This document shows positions 1-4,905 of a stretch of DNA of 6,852 nucleotides, one piece after another. The notes below the pieces were generated by a model. It was given only the letters and a program-made list of their open reading frames with translations, made no database searches and was not told the DNA's origin. Position 1 is the stretch's first letter, and every line of letters begins with the position of its first letter. The translations under genes and the position numbers were made by a program. This DNA is from Rubrobacter sp. (GTDB lineage Bacteria; Actinomycetota; Rubrobacteria; Rubrobacterales; Rubrobacteraceae). The DNA is taken from contig JADDPY010000651.1 of assembly GCA_016781635.1 (NCBI GenBank), positions 7,529 to 14,380 of the forward strand, read 5' to 3'.

Positions 1-867
1 CTCGGCCGGCAGATCCTCCCTCACGCCCCACTCGTTCCACGAGCCATCATAGTTGGCGAGGTTCTTGTAGCCGAGCCGGTGCATGGCGAAGAGAGGGACG
101 GTGGCCGCAACCCCGCCGTTGCAGTAGGCGACGACGGGCTCGGCCCTGTCCTCGGGTACGCCGGCCTCACGGAGTTTCTGCTCGAGCTCTTCCTTCGGTC
201 GGAAGGTGCCACCCTCCTGGAGGAGACTATCCGCGTGCAGGTGCGCGGCGCCGGGTATATGGCCCGGGCGTCCACTGCCGCGTGTTATCGCGCCGGTGTA
301 CTGGCCCGCGTCGCGAGCGTCGAGGATCAGGGCGTCGCCGTTTTGTCCCGCGGCGAGGACCCCTTCGGCGGTGGTGCGCCATTCGGGACGGGGGCGCGGG
401 GTGAAGGTGGCTGGCCTGGGGCTGGGCACTTCGGGGGTGGTCGGGCGGCCCTCGGCGGTCCACTTCTTCCATCCGCCGTCGAGGACGGAGACGCGGTCGT
501 GGCCGTAGTAGGTGAGGGCCCACCACAAACGGGTTGCAAACTGGGTGCCCGCGTGGTCGTAGACGACTACGTGCGTGTCGTCCGTTATGCCCAGGGTGCC
601 CATGAGGGCGGCGAAGCGTTCGGGCGGAGCTAGCTGGGCGGGGACCGGGTCGTCGGGGTCGGTGATGTCGGATGTCCAGTCGAGGTAGACGGCGCCCGGG
701 ACGTGGGAGCTTTCGTACTCCTCGCGGGCACCGAGGTATTCGGCTTCCTGGCGGCCTTCCCCGAGGTCCTTTTTCTTGACGTAGCCGCGGATGTCGACGA
801 CGCGGAGGTCGGGCTCGTCCAGGTGTTGGGCTAGCCAGCCCGTGGTTTTTAGGGGATCGAAGGCCAT
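1..867 (-). CDS. Two-domain rhodanese-type sulfurtransferase (3' end cut by window edge)
   Basis: Likely thiosulfate or 3-mercaptopyruvate sulfurtransferase, which moves a sulfane sulfur through a cysteine persulfide to an acceptor such as cyanide or a thiol; cytoplasmic, with no signal peptide. Translating from the ATG at 867 gives 289 codons open to base 1. The N-terminal rhodanese domain (about 1-135) has VVVYDHAG with Asp104 where a catalytic Cys would sit, the normal state for the structural domain. The C-terminal domain has the active loop CNGGVAAT with Cys249. The last visible residues, NEWGVREDLPAE, match the usual C-terminal end of the family, so only a few residues should be missing. 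A strong GAGGAGG Shine-Dalgarno lies 8 nt before the ATG, inside the last codons of the upstream CCA gene, and only 3 nt separate that stop from this start, so translation is probably coupled. TST versus MST specificity cannot be told from the sequence. Confidence 0.93.
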   Translation of the reverse strand, partial: MAFDPLKTTGWLAQHLDEPDLRVVDIRGYVKKKDLGEGRQEAEYLGAREEYESSHVPGAVYLDWTSDITDPDDPVPAQLAPPERFAALMGTLGITDDTHVVVYDHAGTQFATRLWWALTYYGHDRVSVLDGGWKKWTAEGRPTTPEVPSPRPATFTPRPRPEWRTTAEGVLAAGQNGDALILDARDAGQYTGAITRGSGRPGHIPGAAHLHADSLLQEGGTFRPKEELEQKLREAGVPEDRAEPVVAYCNGGVAATVPLFAMHRLGYKNLANYDGSWNEWGVREDLPAE

Positions 868-870
868 GCT

Positions 871-2427
871 TTATTCCTCCTCGAAGAGGGCGTACTCCTG
901 GGCGTAGGTTTTGGCGAGTTTCGTGGCTCTTTCAGTGTCGTCCTTGCCGAGACGGCCCTCGACGACCTCGCCCTCAAGGTGGTCTTTTAACGGTTTGATC
1001 CAGCGCCCGGGCCCGCGGCCGAATAGTTGCATAAGCTGGTTGCCGTCCAGGGGGCTTTCGAGTTTTTCGATGGCGTCTTCGGAGCGCACCTCGTCGACGC
1101 GGTCCTTGAGGCTCTCCCAGGAGGTCACGGCGATTTGCCGCCGCCTCGGGGCGCTGCCGGTGATGTCGGCGCGGGCGAGTTTGAGGAGCATGTCGACGTC
1201 GGCGAGCACCCGCCCGCCGCGCTCGAGGTACGTGTCGCGGACGAAACGCCTTACCGCCGAGTCGCTCCACGGGTCACGGCCGACGGCGTAGCCCATCGGA
1301 CGCATGTGGTTGGAGACGAGGTGGGCGACGGCGTCGGCGTCGTCCCTGGGGTAGGCGAGGCGTTTCATGGCCTTCTTCGCGATGTGGGCGCCGACGTTCT
1401 CGTGGCCGTAAAAGTGGATCTTCTTTGGCAGCGTCCTTCCGCCACAGAGTTCGCACTCCTCCTCGCCGGCCGTCTTCTGCGTGCTCTTGTGGCCGCAGTA
1501 GGTGCAGCGGTGCTCGTAGACGAGCGTGCGCGGCTTGCCGATGTCGTGGAAGAAGGCGGCCTTTCTGAGGATAGAGAATTGCCAATCGCTCAGGTCCGGG
1601 TCCCACTCTATGTTCGAGACCACTATCAGGGTGTGCTCGAAGACGTCCTTGTGGTGAAACTCGGTATCCTGCTCGACGGCGAGGGTCTCCATAAACTCCG
1701 GAACGATGTACGGCATCAGGCCGAGCCGGACGAGCGCGCGCAATCCGTTCGCGGCGTTCGGGGAGACGAGGATCTTCTCGAACTCCTCCCTTATGCGCTC
1801 GGCGCTTATGCTCTCGAGCCAATGAGCGTTCTCCCTGATCGCCGCCTCAAGCTCCGAGGTGATCGCGAACGGTCTCTCAGAAGTCGTCAGTGTCGTCTCG
1901 AAACGGACCGCCCGGAGCATCCGAAGCGGGTCGTCGCGCATCCGGTCGAGGGGCTCGCCGACGGCCCGGATCACGCCTAGGGAGAGGTCTTTTCTGCCGC
2001 CGAACGGGTCGTGGATCTCCCCGGTGTCGGCGCTTGCGGCGATCGCGTTGATGGTGAAGTCCCGCCTCGCAAGGTCGTCGCGCAGGCTCTCGCCGAACGT
2101 CACCTCCGGGTGGCGGCTCCCCTCGGTGTACAGATCGCTGCGATAGGTAGTAACCTCGACGTCGTAAATACCGACCTTCGCCCCGATCGTCCCGAACCGC
2201 TCCCCCATCGTCCACAGGTGCTCGGCGAGAGGCCTCAGGATGCCCTTGATCTCCTGCGGCCTGGCCCACGTCGTCGCGTCGACGTCCTTCTTGCTCTCAC
2301 CCACGAGCAGCACGTCCCGGACGTACCCGCCGACGAGGTACAGCTCGTGCCCCTTCTCCGCGAACGCCTCCCCGAGCCGCGCGAGGGGCCCGGGCACAAC
2401 GATATTTTTTGCCTCAGTCATCATCAT
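871..2427 (-). CDS. cca: CCA-adding tRNA nucleotidyltransferase with HD domain and zinc-ribbon-like insertion
   Basis: Class II nucleotidyltransferase that builds or repairs the 3' CCA end of tRNA, 518 aa. Motif A is LVGGYVRD (31-38), followed by metal-binding D48-V-D50. RRDFTINAIA (121-130) is motif C, and DDPLR (165-169) is the NTP-template motif D, with Asp for the first Glu. The neck and body helices follow. The HD domain has FEHTL (His265) and HD at 294-295 (FFHDIGKP), then an insertion with Cys308-x2-Cys311 and Cys325-x2-Cys328, and HENVGAHIAKKAMKRL (342-357). The HD part is typical of actinobacterial CCA enzymes (2',3'-cyclic phosphodiesterase/phosphatase-like); the cysteine insertion is not something I know there. 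Three in-frame ATGs open the gene (2427, 2424, 2421). GGTGG abuts the first, so either the first is used in a leaderless mRNA or the third is used at 6-nt spacing. It is first in an operon with the sulfurtransferase. Poly(A) polymerase is the alternative reading, less likely in this lineage. Confidence 0.93.
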   Translation of the reverse strand: MMMTEAKNIVVPGPLARLGEAFAEKGHELYLVGGYVRDVLLVGESKKDVDATTWARPQEIKGILRPLAEHLWTMGERFGTIGAKVGIYDVEVTTYRSDLYTEGSRHPEVTFGESLRDDLARRDFTINAIAASADTGEIHDPFGGRKDLSLGVIRAVGEPLDRMRDDPLRMLRAVRFETTLTTSERPFAITSELEAAIRENAHWLESISAERIREEFEKILVSPNAANGLRALVRLGLMPYIVPEFMETLAVEQDTEFHHKDVFEHTLIVVSNIEWDPDLSDWQFSILRKAAFFHDIGKPRTLVYEHRCTYCGHKSTQKTAGEEECELCGGRTLPKKIHFYGHENVGAHIAKKAMKRLAYPRDDADAVAHLVSNHMRPMGYAVGRDPWSDSAVRRFVRDTYLERGGRVLADVDMLLKLARADITGSAPRRRQIAVTSWESLKDRVDEVRSEDAIEKLESPLDGNQLMQLFGRGPGRWIKPLKDHLEGEVVEGRLGKDDTERATKLAKTYAQEYALFEEE

Positions 2428-2433
2428 CCACCG

Positions 2434-2462
2434 ATTCTATTACGCGAGGTCAGAGAGGTCAG
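2434..2462 (-). promoter_or_regulatory. Putative sigma-A-type promoter of the cca operon
   Basis: On the minus strand CTGACC (2462-2457, 4 of 6 to TTGACA) is followed after exactly 17 nt by TAGAAT (2439-2434, 5 of 6 to TATAAT). The expected transcription start, about 7 nt on, falls at the first ATG (2427), which would give a leaderless mRNA. No expression evidence is available. Confidence 0.5.
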
Positions 2463-2463
2463 A
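2446..2463. repeat. Perfect 9-bp tandem direct repeat over the cca -35 region
   Basis: GAGGTCAGA occurs twice back to back (2446-2454 and 2455-2463). On the minus strand the outer copy supplies the -35 hexamer CTGACC. One-turn spacing of two identical sites over a -35 box is what a dimeric regulator site can look like, but a chance duplication is possible. Confidence 0.6.
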
Positions 2464-2496
2464 AGGCCCGGTATCAGGAGGTGGGTGCGCGGAGCG

Positions 2497-2524
2497 TTAT
2501 ACCAGGAGAGAGGACCCCGAAACC
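2497..2524 (-). promoter_or_regulatory. Candidate sigma-B/sigma-F-type promoter upstream of cca
   Basis: Minus strand GGTTTC (2524-2519), 14 nt, then TGGTAT (2502-2497). This resembles the GTTT...GGGTAT pattern of general-stress sigma factors of the SigB/SigF family. The start would lie near 2490, leaving a leader of about 60 nt. The same -10 also reads as TATAAC for the housekeeping factor. The adjacent STAS gene makes the idea more interesting, but this is a motif match only. Confidence 0.3.
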
Positions 2525-2633
2525 AAGGCGGAGTTGCGCGGACCACGAAGTACGTCGGCAGGCCCGTTGCCCGCTGGCACACGTCACCCGCGGGATCTTC
2601 GGAGCGAGGGGCAGCGAGAGAAACGAGCGGCGT

Positions 2634-2670
2634 TCACGGCGAGGGAATCCCGACAAACACGCCGCCGTGA
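2634..2670 (-). terminator. 8-bp inverted repeat downstream of the STAS gene, possible terminator
   Basis: TCACGGCG (2634-2641) and CGCCGTGA (2663-2670) are perfect inverted repeats around a 21-nt loop that itself contains GGGAATCCC. The element lies 22-58 nt past the STAS stop codon. On the minus strand it is followed by a modest pyrimidine run (CGTTTCTCTC), with no proper U-tract. It may be a transcript-end structure. The rest of 2463-2691 shows no supportable gene. Confidence 0.4.
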
Positions 2671-2691
2671 TAAACGCGGAGGCCGTCTGCG

Positions 2692-3027
2692 CTACTGCGG
2701 GACGGCGTCTTCGCGGGAAGAGTAGATCTCGAAGTAGTCCCCGAAGCCGGTGATGTCGAAGATTCGCTGAACTGCCTCCGACGGGGCGGTGAGCCTGAGA
2801 GATGTGCCGTCCTTATCGAGCGTCTCCTTCGCCCGCATGAGCGTAGAGAGGGCCGTAGAATCCATGAAGGCCACTCCAGCCATGTCCACGACGACCGTCT
2901 TTACCCCCTCCGATCCCCGCTCTATGGCGTACTGGACCTTGGGGGCCGTGTGCAGGTCGACCTCGCCGTGCACGACGACTATGGAATATGTATCGGCATG
3001 CTCGTCTATGCTGGCCTTGAAGTCCAT
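2692..3027 (-). CDS. STAS-domain anti-sigma factor antagonist (SpoIIAA/RsbV-like)
   Basis: A single STAS domain of 111 aa, the usual length for this family. Such proteins bind an anti-sigma-factor kinase and free the sigma factor; the kinase turns them off by phosphorylating one serine. The motif FMDSTAL (54-60) carries that serine: Ser57 follows Asp56, matching Ser58 of Bacillus SpoIIAA. The N-terminal part reads VVVHGEVDLHTAP (17-29), the typical beta-strand then helix of the fold. The ATG at 3027 has GAGGG six nt upstream. No RsbW/SpoIIAB-type kinase, PP2C phosphatase or sigma factor gene is in the window, so partners must lie elsewhere. The gene is divergent from the NYN gene across 132 bp. 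Its sigma factor cannot be named from here. Confidence 0.92.
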   Translation of the reverse strand: MDFKASIDEHADTYSIVVVHGEVDLHTAPKVQYAIERGSEGVKTVVVDMAGVAFMDSTALSTLMRAKETLDKDGTSLRLTAPSEAVQRIFDITGFGDYFEIYSSREDAVPQ

Positions 3028-3145
3028 GTATCGCCCTCATGTTGCTTTTTTGGGTAACCGCGCGTCTGTACGAGCCGTCTATTCGACGACCGAGGATACC
3101 ACAGCGTCCCCCTCCAGGGACACTACGATTCGGCGCTTTTTCTGT

Positions 3146-3165
3146 TACCATCCCACGCCGTGGGA
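3146..3165 (+). promoter_or_regulatory. Perfect 15-bp palindrome and -10-like box at the NYN gene start
   Basis: TCCCACG-C-CGTGGGA (3151-3165) is a perfect 7-bp inverted repeat with one central base. It contains the GTG start codon (3160-3162) and overlaps the last base of a TACCAT -10-like box (3146-3151) 8 nt upstream of that GTG. It could be an operator that blocks transcription start, or a hairpin hiding the start codon. No good -35 box is visible. Confidence 0.45.
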
Positions 3166-3762
3166 GTTATGGAGAGGTCCAGAAAAGCCGGGGGTAGGGT
3201 AGCGGTCTTCGTGGACGGCGCAAACCTCTACCATTCCATAAAAAGCTACTACAAGGGCGTCCTCGACTACGGCGTACTCCTGGATGCTGCAGTCGCCGGT
3301 CGTGATCTGCTACGCGCCACGTTCTACATCGTGGAGAAGCAGGAAACGGAAGAGACTCAGGGTAGTCCCGGCGCCCGTTCCTTTGTCTACAACCTCAACA
3401 GGTTCGGCTACAAGGTCCGCTCGAAGCCCCTGACCGTGCACGAGACCGTGACCCCCGAGGGCGAGAAGACCGTCACGCACAAGGGCGACTGGGACATGGG
3501 TATCGTCGTGGACATGATGCGCCTCGCCGACCACGCCGATGCCTACGTCCTCGTCTCCGGCGACGGCGACTACGTCGAGGCCGTCGACTACCTCCAGAGC
3601 GAGAAGGGGCTGCGCGTCGAGGCCATAAGCGCGACTCAGTGTACCTCTCAGGCCCTCCTCGACGTCTGCGACCTCCACACCGACCTCGGCGACATACCGG
3701 AACTGTTCCGGCGCTCGGGCGGACCGAGGGCCGTCGGCGAGGGGCAGCAAGCCACCGGCTAA
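3160..3762 (+). CDS. NYN-domain protein, LabA/DUF88-like putative ribonuclease
   Basis: A PIN-like NYN domain fills most of the 200 residues. The acidic metal-site motifs are in the expected order: VFVDGANL (Asp19, Asn22), KGDWDMGIVVDMM (Asp110, Asp112, Asp118) and LVSGDGDYVEAV (Asp135, Asp137). This matches LabA-like proteins, which are presumed nucleases acting on RNA; their substrates are mostly unknown. Cytoplasmic, without membrane segments. The C-terminal 20 residues (GGPRAVGEGQQATG) look disordered. The start is uncertain: GTG at 3160 suits a leaderless mRNA after TACCAT, while ATG at 3169 (three codons later) has GGGAG only 2 nt before it. Transcribed alone, divergent from the STAS gene and convergent with murB, so context gives no pathway. 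Confidence 0.9.
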   Translation: MGVMERSRKAGGRVAVFVDGANLYHSIKSYYKGVLDYGVLLDAAVAGRDLLRATFYIVEKQETEETQGSPGARSFVYNLNRFGYKVRSKPLTVHETVTPEGEKTVTHKGDWDMGIVVDMMRLADHADAYVLVSGDGDYVEAVDYLQSEKGLRVEAISATQCTSQALLDVCDLHTDLGDIPELFRRSGGPRAVGEGQQATG

Positions 3763-3771
3763 CGGTTTCGA

Positions 3772-3791
3772 GCCCCCGGAAAACCCGGGGC
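3772..3791 (+). terminator. Strong GC hairpin after the NYN gene
   Basis: CCCCGG-AAAAC-CCGGGG forms a 6-bp stem, and an alternative pairing from 3772 to 3791 gives 7 pairs with one C-C mismatch. It begins 10 nt after the TAA. No U-tract follows, which is common for hairpin terminators in GC-rich actinobacteria. Confidence 0.6.
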
Positions 3792-3839
3792 CTACTCGGC
3801 GGCTCTAACTACCCGGGTCGCGTACCCCGGCGCGGTACA

Positions 3840-3868
3840 ACGGTCAGGCGAAGCTACGGGCTGACCGT
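3840..3868. repeat. 8-bp inverted repeat in the NYN/murB convergent gap
   Basis: ACGGTCAG (3840-3847) pairs perfectly with CTGACCGT (3861-3868) around a 13-nt loop. It lies between two convergent genes and has no U-tract on either side. It may help end transcription from either direction. Confidence 0.45.
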
Positions 3869-3875
3869 AGAAGAT

Positions 3876-3893
3876 GAAGAAGCCGGATTCTTC
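3876..3893 (-). terminator. Candidate murB terminator hairpin
   Basis: GAAGAA (3876-3881) and TTCTTC (3888-3893) are perfect inverted repeats with a 6-nt loop, so the hairpin forms on both strands. Read on the minus strand it is followed by ATCTTCT, the most U-rich tail of the hairpins here. It lies 53 nt past the murB stop. Confidence 0.5.
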
Positions 3894-3912
3894 GCTCACG
3901 CTATTCATTCTT

Positions 3913-3931
3913 CCGCGATAACGGTTCGCGG
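3913..3931. repeat. 6-bp inverted repeat just past the murB stop
   Basis: CCGCGA (3913-3918) and TCGCGG (3926-3931) pair perfectly around a 7-nt loop. It starts 15 nt downstream of the murB stop codon. No U-tract follows on the minus strand. Confidence 0.4.
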
Positions 3932-3946
3932 GGTCTTCGACGAGGC

Positions 3947-4858
3947 TTACGGCTCGCCCAGGACCCTGACCTCGAGTTCCAGCTCCACGCCGAGCTTCTC
4001 GCAGACCGTTTCTTTGGCGAGTTCGATGAGCTTCAGGGCGTCCCTGGCGGTGCCACCGCCGTGGTTGACGAAGTAGTTGGCGTGTTCCGGTGAGATCTCC
4101 AACTGGCCGATCCTGGTCCCCTTGAGGCCCGCGGCTTCTATGATGCGGCCGGGGTAGTCGTTTTCGGGGCGTTTGAAGGTCGAGCCGCAGCTCGGTTTGT
4201 TCGGGGAGCCGGTCATGCGTTGCTTGCGGAAGCCTTTTATTCGGGCCTTGAGTTCCTCCGCGTCGCCGGGGACGAGGGTGTAGCCGGCGCGCAGGACGAT
4301 CCAGCCGGGACGCTCGTGCAATACGCTCCCCCGATACCGGAACCCGAGATCGGTGTTCGCCATCCGGACGACCTCGCCGCCTCCATCCGTACCCTCCGGC
4401 TTGTACACGTCGGCCCAATCGAGGACCTCCCTCGTTTCGCCACCATAGGCCCCGGCATTCATGTAGACGGCGCCGCCGACCGTCCCCGGGATACCGGTCG
4501 CGAATTCGATGCCCTCCAGGCCCTTCGCGGCGGTCGCGTTCGCGAGGGCCGGATACAGGACGCCCGCGTCGGCGACGACGCCGGTCCCCTCTATCTCGAC
4601 GTTCGTGAGGGAGCGGGCAAGGCGAATCGTGAGTCCCCGGATGCCGCCGTCGAGGACGAGGACGTTCGTCCCGCCGCCGAGGATCGTGACGGGGACACCG
4701 TTCTCCCTGGCCGTCTCGACGGCCTCGATCAGCTCTTCGGCGCCCCTGGGCTCGAGGAGGACGTCGGCGGGCCCGCCTATCTTCCAGGCCGTGTAGCGCT
4801 TCAGCGGTTCATTCGCCTTGGCCGATGGGAACAGTTCGTGTAGGATTCCGTAATGCAC
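3947..4858 (-). CDS. murB: UDP-N-acetylenolpyruvoylglucosamine reductase
   Basis: MurB is the FAD- and NADPH-dependent cytoplasmic enzyme that reduces UDP-GlcNAc-enolpyruvate to UDP-N-acetylmuramic acid. The 303-aa length fits the family. YTAWKIGGPAD (22-32), LGGGTNVLV (60-68) and GIPGTVGGAVYMNAGAYG (122-139) form the FAD-binding part; FRYRGS (173-178) is in the substrate region; PSCGSTFKRP (222-231) carries catalytic Ser226; LELEVRVLG (293-301) carries the conserved Glu296. The compact pattern resembles type II enzymes. The start is GTG at 4858, with no Shine-Dalgarno but a TATATT box ending 7 nt upstream, consistent with a leaderless mRNA. No murC, ftsQ or other cell-wall gene is adjacent, so it is a stand-alone copy. 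It is divergent from the nucleotide-sugar enzyme gene. Confidence 0.96.
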   Translation of the reverse strand: MHYGILHELFPSAKANEPLKRYTAWKIGGPADVLLEPRGAEELIEAVETARENGVPVTILGGGTNVLVLDGGIRGLTIRLARSLTNVEIEGTGVVADAGVLYPALANATAAKGLEGIEFATGIPGTVGGAVYMNAGAYGGETREVLDWADVYKPEGTDGGGEVVRMANTDLGFRYRGSVLHERPGWIVLRAGYTLVPGDAEELKARIKGFRKQRMTGSPNKPSCGSTFKRPENDYPGRIIEAAGLKGTRIGQLEISPEHANYFVNHGGGTARDALKLIELAKETVCEKLGVELELEVRVLGEP

Positions 4859-4865
4859 CGGGGAG

Positions 4866-4871
4866 AATATA
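4866..4871 (-). promoter_or_regulatory. -10 box of a likely leaderless murB promoter
   Basis: TATATT (5 of 6 to TATAAT) on the minus strand is followed by 7 nt (CTCCCCG) and then the GTG start of murB, so transcription should begin at or next to the start codon. The -35 position with a 17-nt spacer reads CTGCAA, only 3 of 6 matches. Confidence 0.5.
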
Positions 4872-4875
4872 TGGT
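4870..4875 (+). promoter_or_regulatory. -10 box candidate for the nucleotidyltransferase gene
   Basis: TATGGT (TAnnnT pattern) on the plus strand shares two bases with the murB -10 box on the other strand. Transcription would start near 4882, giving a leader of about 24 nt that includes AGGCGAG before the ATG at 4906. The -35 match is poor. Confidence 0.35.
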
Positions 4876-4905
4876 ACGCACCGGCTCTTTGCAGGCGAGA
4901 CGGGC

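Noticed and set aside
79..633. 184-codon plus-strand frame over the sulfurtransferase
   Set aside because: Gly/Ala/Val-rich shadow of a clear rhodanese gene on the other strand.
1027..1980. 317-codon plus-strand open frame antisense to cca
   Set aside because: No recognisable motif or clear start signal; it mirrors the strongly conserved CCA enzyme and is the usual by-product of high GC.
2409..2753. Open frames in the gap between cca and the STAS gene
   Set aside because: Very Arg/Ser-rich translations that run into the flanking genes on the opposite strand; no ribosome site or family resemblance.
4825..4905. Upstream ATG for the nucleotidyltransferase
   Set aside because: It would overlap the divergent murB start by 34 bp, lie upstream of the likely promoter and add 27 residues not typical of the family.
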